Under the pieces are notes generated by a model. That model was not told the origin of the DNA. It ran no database searches and saw nothing but the letters and a program-made list of their open reading frames with translations. Position numbers and translations under genes: made by a program. Below are positions 33,012 through 40,849 of a stretch of DNA of 61,046 bases, in pieces. The stretch spans positions 1 through 61,046 of the forward strand of contig NZ_BBRH01000021.1 of assembly GCF_002090055.1 (NCBI RefSeq), written 5' to 3'. Within the stretch, counting starts at the first letter, position 1. Every line of letters begins with the position of its first letter. Source of the DNA: Demequina sp. NBRC 110051 (GTDB lineage Bacteria > Actinomycetota > Actinomycetes > Actinomycetales > Demequinaceae).

Positions 33012-33027
33012 CATATATTACAATATG
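33012..33027. promoter_or_regulatory. MarR-type operator candidate in the divergent MFS/MarR gap
   Basis: CATATATTACAATATG (33012-33027) has perfect five-base arms around ATTACA, inside a short AT-rich patch that contrasts with the surrounding DNA. It lies between the two divergent starts (32984 and 33054) and fits a site where the MarR protein represses both genes. Confidence 0.5.
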
Positions 33028-33053
33028 CGAAACCCCGCGAAAGGACCGCAACG

Positions 33054-33533
33054 TTGCCGACCCGCGCCGACCACCTCGCCGACATCGCCACGGCGGCCAT
33101 CTCCGTCGCCCGCAAGATCCAGGGCGAGCCCTTCAAGGACCCGGCGATCATTCCGCTGGTGCACCTGGACCGGATCGTGCTGCGCCACATCCACCGCTAC
33201 CCGGGCATCCGCCTCTCCGACCTGGCCGCGGAGCTGGGCCTGCAGCCCTCGAACGCCTCGACCGCGATCAGGTCGCTGACGGGCAAGGGCATGGTGCGCA
33301 AGGACTCCGACCCCGCCGACCGCCGCGCCGTCCGGCTGTATGCGACGGACGCCGGCGAGGAGAGCACCGCGCGGGTGCGCCACGAGTGGGCCGAGCTCCT
33401 CGAGCCACTCGTCGAGTCCGACGCCGATGCGGCGCGGCTCGCCGAGCTCCTGGTGAGCCTCGACGACGCCCTCAACCGTCACGTCGGGTCGCACGGCGCC
33501 CTGGGACGCGACCGGACCGAGGACGGAAGTTAG
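33054..33533 (+). CDS. MarR-family transcriptional regulator
   Basis: This 159-residue regulator has a typical MarR winged helix: helix-turn-helix GIRLSDLAAELGLQPSNASTAIRSL (residues about 48-72) and a wing with the conserved Asp-Pro-x-Asp-Arg-Arg (KDSDPADRRAVRL). The start is TTG at 33054 with AAGGA eight bases upstream; no ATG or GTG fits the family N-terminus. It is likely a repressor of the divergent efflux gene, released by a drug-like ligand. Its last four bases overlap the convergent MscS gene. Confidence 0.82.
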   Translation: MPTRADHLADIATAAISVARKIQGEPFKDPAIIPLVHLDRIVLRHIHRYPGIRLSDLAAELGLQPSNASTAIRSLTGKGMVRKDSDPADRRAVRLYATDAGEESTARVRHEWAELLEPLVESDADAARLAELLVSLDDALNRHVGSHGALGRDRTEDGS

Positions 33534-34723
33534 AGGCGCTCCGCCTCACGCGCGGCGCCCTCGTCCTCGTCGTCATCCGACACGCGCGGGATGGCGTGCG
33601 TGAACTGGCTCGCGCGCTCCTCGGCCTCCGCGGAGCCCGAGAACAGGCCGCCCTCCCCTGCCGTCTCCGCCTTGCGGCGCCGTCCAGTCGCGGGAGCCTG
33701 CTCGGTGAGGAGCACACGCTGGGTGGGGGCCGCATCAGGTAGCACGGACTGGATCCACAGCACCATGGCCTCGCGGACGTAGCAGCGTAGATCGAACAGC
33801 GTGGGGGCATCGGCCGCCGTAGCGAGGATGCGCACCCGCACGTAGCCGCCCGTGGCCTCGGTGACCTGCAGCACCGACGCACGGCCGTCGTAGAGCGGGG
33901 TTTCCTCGAGGATCTTGTCGAGGTGCTCGCGCATCTTCTGGGGCGAGACCCGCCAGTCGAGGTCGAGCTCGACGGACCCCAAGAGTTCCGACCCATGCCG
34001 GGTCCAGTTTTGGTACGGCGTGGTCGTGAAGTACGTGCACGGCAGCACCAGGCGGCGGTCGTCCCAGAGGTCGAGCACCACGTAGCTCAGCGTGATCTCG
34101 CCGACCTTGCCCCACTCCCCCTCGGCGACAATGACGTCGTCCACACGCAGGGCGTCGCTAAAGACCAGCTGGATGCCAGCGAACATGTTGGCCAGCACGG
34201 ACTGGGCCGCGAGGCCGGCGACGATCGACGCGATACCCGCGGATGCCAGGACCGACGCCCCGATCGCCCGCACCGAATCGAAGGTGAGCAGCGCCGCCCC
34301 CACGCCGACCACCACGATCAGCGCGATCGCGAGGCGGCGCATGATGAGCGTCTGGGTATGCAGCTTGCGGGCCAGGCGGTTGTCTCGCATGTCGATGGGG
34401 TTGCGCGCGAGCGCCTGGTCGGTACCGACCTGCACGAAGGCGATGAGGAGCCACGCCAGTGCGCCGATCGCGGCGATGGACAGGACACGCGAGATGGCGG
34501 GGAGCCAATCGGACTCGGGGACCGCGGCGTGCACGCCCGCCCACGCACCCAGCAGCACCATCAGCAGCCAGAACGGGTTGCGGGCCTTCGTCATCAGATC
34601 GCCGGCCCACGATTTGCGGCGCGCCACGAGCCGCACGGCGATCTCCACCGCGAGGGCGATGAGGATCGCGAAGCCCACCGCTATGCCTGCCGCAATACCG
34701 TGATTCAGCCAGTCCTCGAACAT
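33530..34723 (-). CDS. MscS-family mechanosensitive ion channel
   Basis: This is a 397-residue membrane protein. Four hydrophobic segments occur in the first about 200 residues, and the last, pore-lining one reads ASAGIASIVAGLAAQSVLANMFAG, which matches the MscS TM3 pattern. A beta domain follows (FSDALRVDDVIVAEGEWGKVGEI), then an alpha/beta domain and a charged C-tail. It would gate under membrane tension and release solutes on osmotic downshock. GGGGAG precedes the ATG at 34723. The stop overlaps the convergent MarR gene by four bases. Confidence 0.86.
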   Translation of the reverse strand: MFEDWLNHGIAAGIAVGFAILIALAVEIAVRLVARRKSWAGDLMTKARNPFWLLMVLLGAWAGVHAAVPESDWLPAISRVLSIAAIGALAWLLIAFVQVGTDQALARNPIDMRDNRLARKLHTQTLIMRRLAIALIVVVGVGAALLTFDSVRAIGASVLASAGIASIVAGLAAQSVLANMFAGIQLVFSDALRVDDVIVAEGEWGKVGEITLSYVVLDLWDDRRLVLPCTYFTTTPYQNWTRHGSELLGSVELDLDWRVSPQKMREHLDKILEETPLYDGRASVLQVTEATGGYVRVRILATAADAPTLFDLRCYVREAMVLWIQSVLPDAAPTQRVLLTEQAPATGRRRKAETAGEGGLFSGSAEAEERASQFTHAIPRVSDDDEDEGAAREAERL

Positions 34724-34802
34724 AGGTCTCCCCAGAGATCGCACCGTTGATTGGTCTTGCGAACGCTGCCGAAGGGTGAAAGTGTTCCCCGCCAGTTGAC
34801 GG

Positions 34803-35234
34803 TTACCCGGCTTGCCCGCTTGCCACCCACGGATCACTCACCCGAACGCCCGAGCCCGCAAAGTCCTGGGTGTTGCGCATCACGACGGCAAGTCCGTGCG
34901 TGAGCGCAGTCGCGGCGATCATGGCGACCGGCCATGGTCGCGCATCGGGAACCATGAGGGTCGCCGCGCGCCGTTGAATGTCGGAGTCGATAGGCAACAC
35001 CCTGCCGTCGAACGCCGGGATGACCGCGCGCTCGAGCCACTCACGGAGGACCCGGCCCGCCGCCGGATCCCGTCGCTCGCGGCGCATCACACCGAGCCCA
35101 ATCTCGCCCAGGCACATGACCGACGTGTACATCTCGCTCCGCGGCCGAGCGTTGACCCCTGCCGCCACGGCCTCCTCCCGAATGCCGTCCCGCTTACGCA
35201 GTTCCGAAATGACGTTGGTGTCGACGAGATACAT
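34803..35234 (-). CDS. vapC: VapC/FitB-type PIN toxin with a substituted catalytic Asp
   Basis: This is a 143-residue PIN protein of the FitB-like branch. Asp5 (LVDTNVISEL), Glu44 (LGEIGLG) and Asp124 (RNTQDF) are present. The third acidic residue, normally the Asp of DALIAATA, is Val103 here (PVAMIAATA), encoded by GTC at 34926-34928 where GAC would be expected. Loss of this metal ligand should weaken or abolish RNase activity. The gene is coupled to its antitoxin by a TGATG overlap and the rest of the protein is well preserved, so the change is probably recent or selected. Confidence 0.82.
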   Translation of the reverse strand: MYLVDTNVISELRKRDGIREEAVAAGVNARPRSEMYTSVMCLGEIGLGVMRRERRDPAAGRVLREWLERAVIPAFDGRVLPIDSDIQRRAATLMVPDARPWPVAMIAATALTHGLAVVMRNTQDFAGSGVRVSDPWVASGQAG

Positions 35235-35473
35235 CAGAGATCACTCGCGCGGACCTCGACGCTGCGCGCTGGAAGCTCGAGGTCCAGATCGTCGTCCGCG
35301 GTGAGAAGTTCCGCGAAGCCCATCCCGCCAGCGGAGCGAGCCACGCAGTCGCGATAACCCATCAGCACAAAAGCGGGAGTGCCACGATCCGTGATGACGA
35401 CGGGCCCCTCCTCGGCTGACCGCTTGACCGCCGACACATCGCGGTTGAAGTCACGCGCACTTACACTCTTCAC
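35234..35473 (-). CDS. phd: Phd/YefM-family antitoxin
   Basis: This is a 79-residue antitoxin. KSVSARDFNRDVSAVKRSAEEGPVVITDRG is the Phd/YefM DNA-binding domain, followed by PAFVLMGYRD and an acidic C-terminal tail for toxin binding. I chose the GTG at 35473 because GAGAGG lies seven bases upstream; the in-frame GTG at 35488 has none. Its stop shares one base with the toxin's ATG. An 18-base perfect palindrome sits just upstream. Confidence 0.82.
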   Translation of the reverse strand: MKSVSARDFNRDVSAVKRSAEEGPVVITDRGTPAFVLMGYRDCVARSAGGMGFAELLTADDDLDLELPARSVEVRASDL

Positions 35474-35491
35474 GGCAGACCTCTCCACATG

Positions 35492-35509
35492 TAGGTACGT
35501 ACCTACAGG
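35492..35509. promoter_or_regulatory. Perfect 18-base palindromic operator of the phd-vapC pair
   Basis: TGTAGGTACGTACCTACA is a perfect palindrome centred 27 bases before the antitoxin start. It is the typical place and symmetry for a Phd dimer site that represses the operon. Confidence 0.6.
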
Positions 35510-35557
35510 GCAGGGGAAGTTCGCGGGGAGAGCCAGGGCTCGCCTCGCGGGTCCGAC

Positions 35558-35917
35558 CTATGACGTCAGGCCGCGCCCCGTCACCTCGCGGTCGCCCAGC
35601 GGTTCATCCAGCTCGAAGGTGACCACGCACTCGTCCTGGCTGGCGTTGGTCGGCACGAACGGAGGCGGCCCGACGGCAATGATGTCGATCTCGACGGCGG
35701 CGTCGGTCTCGCTGGCGTGAGTGCGCAGCACCGTGTCGCATGAGCCTGCCGGGGCGTAGGTCACCGTCAGCTCGTTGCCCTCGCTGGTGTAGCTCACGAT
35801 CCACGCACGTTCAATCATGGACGTCCCGAGCCATGCGACCAGCGCCCCGACAATCACGCTCGTCAGCGCGATCCCGACACCGACGCCCCACCGCCGACGC
35901 ACCCCCGTGGTCTCCAT
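35558..35917 (-). CDS. Single-helix membrane-anchored protein (unknown)
   Basis: This is a 119-residue protein. A short basic N-terminus leads into one hydrophobic helix (VGVGIALTSVIVGALVAWLGTSM, residues about 12-34), then a small beta-rich extracytoplasmic domain with two cysteines (AGSCDTV and QDECVV) that could pair. TAGGTT lies six bases upstream of the ATG, so the transcript may be leaderless. No family recognised. Confidence 0.62.
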   Translation of the reverse strand: METTGVRRRWGVGVGIALTSVIVGALVAWLGTSMIERAWIVSYTSEGNELTVTYAPAGSCDTVLRTHASETDAAVEIDIIAVGPPPFVPTNASQDECVVTFELDEPLGDREVTGRGLTS

Positions 35918-35960
35918 GGGATCAACCTAGCGACAGGCGCCGCCGCGCGAGGGGAAAGCG

Positions 35961-36950
35961 TCAGGGCTCGGTGACCACGGCATCGGTCGCCCGCGCGAGC
36001 TCGAGCTCGCCGGTCAGTGTCAGCGCCTCATTCGCCACGCCATAGGGAACGTGCACACCGGCCACGTGATCCACTGCGCCGGTGAGGTGGCCGTCCTGGT
36101 CGTCGAAGAACAAGTGCGGGCGCATCACCTCAAGCACTCGCGCCTTTTCGATGCCTCCCAGGAAGAACGCGTCGTTGACCGTGACGCCCCAGCTGCGCAG
36201 CGACTGGACCGCGCGCTCGTGGGCGGGGGCGGCCCGAGCGGTGACCAGCGCGATGCGCAGGCGCGGCTCGTACTCGGGCTCGGACGCCTGGCGCTCCTGC
36301 TCCAGCCGCTGGATGCGGTTGAGGTCCTCGACCAGGGGCTTGAGGAGGCCCGGGGTGTGCGCCACGTCGCGCTTGGCAACCTCGTTGGCCACAAAGCCGT
36401 CGATGCCTTCGGCCTGAAAGATGCGCTCGGACTCGTCGGTCGCGAGCACCGCATCAAAGTCGAAGGCAATACGTAGTGAGCGGTCTGACTCATCGTAAGC
36501 CGCGGTGGTCGGGCGCACGTGACCGGCGGGGTAGCCCGCGCGCACCGCCGTGAGGACGTCGTCGCGGTTCTGCGTGAGGAACAGGCTCATGTCGAGGGCC
36601 GGGATGTAGTCCAGCGGCGCGCCGCCCTGCGTGAAAAACGCGCGCGTCACCGTGAGCCCGTGGTGTTCGACGGAGCGCATGACCCTCAGCCCCGTCGACG
36701 AGTCGTTGCGCGACAAGATGATGACCTCCACCAGGGGGTCCTCGGGACGCAGGTCATTGAGCGACAGCAGGCGCTGGATGAAGGGGAACGCGGGGCCCGG
36801 CTCAAGCGGCGAGTCGACGTTGTCGTCCTGATAGCGCGCGTAGGCCGCCTCGCCGTGCGCCCGGAAGTACGCGTCCGATTCGGTGAGGTCGAACAGCGCC
36901 GAGGACGCCACCCCGACCACGAGTCGATCGGATAGGTCGTACGCGGGCAT
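35961..36950 (-). CDS. 5'-nucleotidase (NT5C1-like family)
   Basis: This 329-residue protein resembles the bacterial relatives of cytosolic 5'-nucleotidase 1 (PF06189). The start VVGVASSALFDLTESDAYF, the central LRIAFDFDAVLATDESERIF (HAD-type Asp-x-Asp near residue 165) and FFDDQDGHL near residue 280 form the HAD acidic cluster. It would dephosphorylate nucleoside monophosphates in the cytosol. GAGGAG precedes the start. It stands alone. Confidence 0.83.
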   Translation of the reverse strand: MPAYDLSDRLVVGVASSALFDLTESDAYFRAHGEAAYARYQDDNVDSPLEPGPAFPFIQRLLSLNDLRPEDPLVEVIILSRNDSSTGLRVMRSVEHHGLTVTRAFFTQGGAPLDYIPALDMSLFLTQNRDDVLTAVRAGYPAGHVRPTTAAYDESDRSLRIAFDFDAVLATDESERIFQAEGIDGFVANEVAKRDVAHTPGLLKPLVEDLNRIQRLEQERQASEPEYEPRLRIALVTARAAPAHERAVQSLRSWGVTVNDAFFLGGIEKARVLEVMRPHLFFDDQDGHLTGAVDHVAGVHVPYGVANEALTLTGELELARATDAVVTEP

Positions 36951-37018
36951 GTGACTCCTCGGATGGTGCGGGAAGACGACGTTACCCCACCCAGATGACG
37001 GCCGCGTGTCGGGCCTGG

Positions 37019-38014
37019 TCAGACACCGGGAAGGGTCGCCACCACCTTGCCGCGGGTGTGTCCTTCAGCCATGCGCGCCCACGCCGCGGGGACCTCATCC
37101 CCGGCAACGACCTCGGCCACACACGGGTCGAACGTGCCCGCGGCGACGCGCCCGAGCAGGTCCTCCAACATGACGGCAAGGTCCCGCACGGCCCGGTCGT
37201 CGCCATGGGCGTGGGCCGCTCCCAGCGCCACCTCGTGAAGGGAGGGTGCGGCGGTGAAGGGCGCCACGGCATCGGCCGAGGCCCGCCCCGCGATCGAGAC
37301 CACCCCGCCGCCGTGACGCACCGCGGCCACGAGCGCCGAGGCGCTGGCTGCACTCACGGCATCCACCACGCCGTCGACCCCGTCACCGCCGGTGAGGTCG
37401 CGCGCGGCAGACACGACATCCTGCTGCCGGTAGTCGATGCACGCGTCGGCACCGAGCGCCGTCAGGTACGCGTGGTTCTCCGCCGATGCCACCGCCAGCA
37501 CCCGCGCGCCGGCCGCCTTCGCGAGCTGGACGGCGAAGCTACCCACGCCGCCGGCACCGGCGCTGATGAGCACCGTGTCCCCGGCCGCGACATGCAGGCG
37601 TCGGTGAATGGCCTGGTAAGCGGTCATGCCGGCGCACGGAAGCGCGGCGGCGGCTTCGAAGTTCACGCCGTCGGGGATGTGCGCGAGCGCGCGGGCGTCG
37701 ACCACGGCGAACTCGGCGAGCGCACCCGGCCTGCGCAGGTCGCCGTGGAAGGCCACGCGGTCTCCCACAGCCACGCCCGTGACGCCCTCGCCCACGGCAT
37801 CGACCACGCCGGCGCCGTCGAGGCCCAACACGTGCGGGTAGGACCAGTTCGGGTTCCCGCCGCGCATGGTCTGGATGTCGACGGGGTTGAGGCCGCACGC
37901 ACGGATGCGGACCCGCACCTCACCCGCCTGCGGCGCCGGCTCCGGGAGCGTGTCGGGGTGAGCGGCCATGGGTGAGCCGGGAGCGTCGATCACAAGTGCG
38001 TGCATGCCAGCCAT
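37019..38014 (-). CDS. Zinc-independent MDR oxidoreductase (quinone reductase-like)
   Basis: This 331-residue MDR protein has a GroES-like half (GEVRVRIRACGLNPVDIQTMRGG, LGLDGAGVVDAVGEGV) and a Rossmann half with ISAGAGGVGSFAVQLAKAAGA near residue 150, the quinone-oxidoreductase pattern. No zinc-binding cysteines are in the expected places. An alternative start three codons in (38005) is possible, as neither has a clear ribosome site. It shares only modest similarity with the MDR gene at 30579. Confidence 0.8.
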   Translation of the reverse strand: MAGMHALVIDAPGSPMAAHPDTLPEPAPQAGEVRVRIRACGLNPVDIQTMRGGNPNWSYPHVLGLDGAGVVDAVGEGVTGVAVGDRVAFHGDLRRPGALAEFAVVDARALAHIPDGVNFEAAAALPCAGMTAYQAIHRRLHVAAGDTVLISAGAGGVGSFAVQLAKAAGARVLAVASAENHAYLTALGADACIDYRQQDVVSAARDLTGGDGVDGVVDAVSAASASALVAAVRHGGGVVSIAGRASADAVAPFTAAPSLHEVALGAAHAHGDDRAVRDLAVMLEDLLGRVAAGTFDPCVAEVVAGDEVPAAWARMAEGHTRGKVVATLPGV

Positions 38015-38023
38015 TATTGCGGC

Positions 38024-39271
38024 TCAGTCCTGGCGTGCGGCCTGCGCCGCGGCGGCCAGCAGGCGGAGGTCCTCGGGGTCCGTCAAGGCGGCCGATGCGC
38101 GGGTTTCGGCCCGTACGGAGGCGTGGGTAAGCAGCTCTCGCGTCGGGGCATCCGCGCCGCGCATGAGGTGGCCGATCACCCGCTGGATCCTGAGGCCCAC
38201 CTCGATCTGCGCCGCTCCATCGCGGGCGATGGGACGGAAGGCATCCTCGAGCAGGTCTGCGAGCGCGGGCGCGGGGACGTGCACGTGGAGGTACTCGGGC
38301 TCGTCGGTGTCCGGCTGCCCGTCCGCGGCCAGCATCTCGCTGACCACGCGGTCGATGGCGTTGAGCACCTCGATCGCCGTTCCGGGGTCGTTGACCGCCG
38401 GGGACAGGGCTCGGCTCGCGATCTCCGCAAGCGCGATGAGCCCCAGGCGCGGGTCCTGCTCAAACGTCCGGTGTGACTCGACGATGAAGGCGCGGCACGC
38501 CGCCTCCTGATCGGCGTCGTCCAGAGCGCGGCCGCGGACCACGTAGGCCAGCGGCTCTCCCCTGCCCACCTCCGCCCCAGGCACCGTGACGACGTGCACG
38601 GTCGCGTCGCGCTCGACAGCGAACTCCTCGAGGTCCTTCATGGCCAGGCCCGTGACGACCCCCGCCCGGCGTGCCACCACGGCGTGCGCCGCGCGCGGAA
38701 TCTCGGCGGGCGCCACCCCACCCAGGTGGGGGTTTGCGGCGAAGGTGCGTGCAGCATCGGCCGCCGCCTGTTCGACCCTGTCGATGATGTCCGGCACCCG
38801 GCCGAACGTGGTGAGGTGAGCGATCCACCGCAGCAACGTGATCGCTACCAAGGCGATCACGGCGAGCGTGCCGAGGAACAGGATGGAGCGCGCCTGGTCC
38901 GTGAAGCGGTCAGTCGACAACGCGACGATCCCGACAATGGCGAACACGAAGGTGCCCAGGAACGTCGACAGCGCGTTTTGCGACGTGGTGTCCGCGATCA
39001 GCAGCTGCGTGGCTCGCGGGGTGGTCTGCGACGCCACGGAGCCGAATGCCGTGATCATCGCGGTCAGCGAGAACGTCGTGACCGCGAGCATGGACGTCGC
39101 GAGGATCTGGAGGATGTTCTGGACGGCGTCCTCGCCCAACTTGAGGTCGGCGGGCAGCGATGGGCCCAGCGCGGCGGCGGCGAGCACCAGGATGATCGCG
39201 GCGACCGTAAATACCGTGGCGCGGAACCAAATCTGGCGCGTAAGGCGGGCCAAGAACGTGCGCCAATGCAT
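38024..39271 (-). CDS. DUF2254-family membrane protein
   Basis: This 415-residue protein has four predicted membrane helices in its first about 180 residues (FRATVFTVAAIILVLAAAALG, SMLAVTTFSLTAMITAF, GTFVFAIVGIVALS, GTLAVIALVAITLL). The cytoplasmic second half holds HRTFEQDPRLGLIALAEIASRALSPAVNDPGTA, the most conserved block of DUF2254. Function is unknown. GGGAGG seven bases before the ATG at 39271 fixes the start and rules out a longer open frame. It ends ten bases after the MDR gene's start side, so the two may be co-transcribed. Confidence 0.8.
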   Translation of the reverse strand: MHWRTFLARLTRQIWFRATVFTVAAIILVLAAAALGPSLPADLKLGEDAVQNILQILATSMLAVTTFSLTAMITAFGSVASQTTPRATQLLIADTTSQNALSTFLGTFVFAIVGIVALSTDRFTDQARSILFLGTLAVIALVAITLLRWIAHLTTFGRVPDIIDRVEQAAADAARTFAANPHLGGVAPAEIPRAAHAVVARRAGVVTGLAMKDLEEFAVERDATVHVVTVPGAEVGRGEPLAYVVRGRALDDADQEAACRAFIVESHRTFEQDPRLGLIALAEIASRALSPAVNDPGTAIEVLNAIDRVVSEMLAADGQPDTDEPEYLHVHVPAPALADLLEDAFRPIARDGAAQIEVGLRIQRVIGHLMRGADAPTRELLTHASVRAETRASAALTDPEDLRLLAAAAQAARQD

Positions 39272-39352
39272 GAGGTGCCTCCCGGGTCTGCGACGGTGCC
39301 TCATGCCATTGTGCCTGGTGCGGGCGCGACGCACGCGCGCCATGATGGAGCC

Positions 39353-39970
39353 ATGACCGATCTCTTGGCCGCGGCGATCGACGCCACCGTCAATCCCGTC
39401 GCCGCACCGACCAGCACGCACGACGGCTGGATCAGCGACCCCGAGATCGCCGACACTTCGCTGGTCGAGGCCACGGGCCGTGGCTGGGACGCGTGGGTCG
39501 CGATCATCGACGCAGGCCCCGCCGCGGGCAAGGATCACACCGCGATCGCCGACTGGGTCAAAGCCGAGACCGACATCGTCAGCTGGTGGTGGGCACAGGC
39601 CGTCACCGTGGGCTACGAACGCATCACGGGCCTGCGTTTACCAGGCCAGATGAAGGACGGCACATTCACGGTGTCGCGCACGCGGACGCTCTCCGTTGAC
39701 GTTCCGAGTGCGCGGGAGGTCTTCGAGGATGAGGCGCGGCTCGCGGCCTCGACCCTTGGACTGACGTTGGCCCGCTCCTCCAAGCCCGGCGTCAAGACGC
39801 CGCGCTTTTTGGCGGCCGATGCCACACTCACCCCTCTCGGCCACGTCACCTTCACCGCGGACCCGTCGAAGTCGGGGGCGAAGCTCACCGTGACGCATGA
39901 GAAGCTCCCCACGGCCCAGGCGGCCGAGGCGTGGAAGGCCTACTGGGCGGAGTGGATCTCGCGGCTGTGA
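39353..39970 (+). CDS. DUF4287-like plus SRPBCC-like protein
   Basis: This is a 205-residue protein. Residues about 35-95 (EATGRGWDAWVAIIDAG...HTAIADWVKAE...WWWAQAVTVGYERITG) match DUF4287. The second half reads like a START/SRPBCC sandwich (TFTVSRTRTLSVDVPSAREVF...LTVTHEKLPTAQAAEAWKAYW), with the AHSA1-type C-terminus. Ligand unknown. GGAG precedes the ATG. It is divergent from the DUF2254 gene. Confidence 0.72.
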   Translation: MTDLLAAAIDATVNPVAAPTSTHDGWISDPEIADTSLVEATGRGWDAWVAIIDAGPAAGKDHTAIADWVKAETDIVSWWWAQAVTVGYERITGLRLPGQMKDGTFTVSRTRTLSVDVPSAREVFEDEARLAASTLGLTLARSSKPGVKTPRFLAADATLTPLGHVTFTADPSKSGAKLTVTHEKLPTAQAAEAWKAYWAEWISRL

Positions 39971-39983
39971 CAGGGTGGGGCGC

Positions 39984-40574
39984 ATGAAGATCCTGCTCAT
40001 CGGCTCCGGACATGTCGGCTCCGCGGCGCATGCCGCGCTTGCTCCCCACCACGACGTGGTGGTCGCCAGCCGCAGCACCTCTCCGGCCGTCGACATCACG
40101 GATCCCGCCTCGATCCAGGCGCTGTTCGAGTCGGTCGGCACCGTCGACGCCGTCGTCACCACCGCCGGCAAGGTGCCCTTCAAGCCGCTCACAGACCTCG
40201 TTGCTGACGACTATGCGAGCGGGATCGCGGGCAAGGTGCTGAGCCAGATCGACGTCGTGCGTATCGGCCTGCCGTTCGTGTCCGACGGCGGCTCCTTCAC
40301 GGTGACGAGCGGCGTGCTCGCGCGCGAGCCCATCCGCACCGGCGCGGCCGCATCCATGGCGAACGGCGCCCTCGAGACCTGGGTGATGGCGGCAGCGCCC
40401 GAGATGCCACGGGGTGTGCGGCTCAACGCCGTGAGCCCCTCGGTGCTCAAGTCCTCGCCCCAGCACCACCAGGCCTTCGCGGGCTTCCCGCCCGTGAGCG
40501 ATGCGGCCGTGGGCCAGGCCTACCGCCGCGCGGTCGAAGGCATCCAGACGGGGCGCACGCACCTGGTCGACTGA
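39984..40574 (+). CDS. Short SDR-fold oxidoreductase lacking YxxxK
   Basis: This is a 196-residue protein. A Rossmann start (KILLIGSGHVGSAAHAAL) and VDAVVTTAGKVPFKPLTDL are typical of a compact SDR branch. The canonical Tyr-x-x-x-Lys is replaced by the ASMANGALETW region, so catalysis must differ or rely on another residue. It begins 13 bases after the DUF4287-like gene and probably shares its transcript. Confidence 0.75.
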   Translation: MKILLIGSGHVGSAAHAALAPHHDVVVASRSTSPAVDITDPASIQALFESVGTVDAVVTTAGKVPFKPLTDLVADDYASGIAGKVLSQIDVVRIGLPFVSDGGSFTVTSGVLAREPIRTGAAASMANGALETWVMAAAPEMPRGVRLNAVSPSVLKSSPQHHQAFAGFPPVSDAAVGQAYRRAVEGIQTGRTHLVD

Positions 40575-40584
40575 GGGGGCCGGC

Positions 40585-40782
40585 TCAGCTCCACCTGAGC
40601 GGCACGCGACGCTCGCGGCGTGCGGGCGACGGCGCCACCTCGCGGCTCCACGCGAGCGCTCGCTCGCGCCTCCAGGCGCGCCAGCGCGCGACGAACCCCT
40701 GCCAGCCGGACATGCTGGTCGGCTCCACGAAAATCCCCCCTTGGCGGACATACGCCGCAAGTGCATACAGCAGTGAATGCAA
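40585..40782 (-). CDS. Possible small basic protein (65 residues, doubtful)
   Basis: A TTG-started frame encodes a Trp/Arg-rich peptide (GWQGFVARWRAWRRERAL) with no known domain. Ribosome site support is weak. It occupies the otherwise empty 275-base gap between two plus-strand genes. I give it low weight; if it is not a gene, this gap shows nothing else except the leaderless -10 (TAATCT, 40838-40843) of the next gene. Confidence 0.25.
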   Translation of the reverse strand: MHSLLYALAAYVRQGGIFVEPTSMSGWQGFVARWRAWRRERALAWSREVAPSPARRERRVPLRWS

Positions 40783-40849
40783 TTCCCGCAGGCGACGTTA
40801 CCGCAGGCACCGGCGCCCCGCAATGGACACGCGGACGTAATCTGGCCGC

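Noticed and set aside
31611..33053. Long plus-strand open frame opposite the MFS gene
   Set aside because: The His/Arg/Gly-rich composition is typical of antisense GC-rich shadows. Only the part from TTG 33054, the MarR protein, has family motifs.
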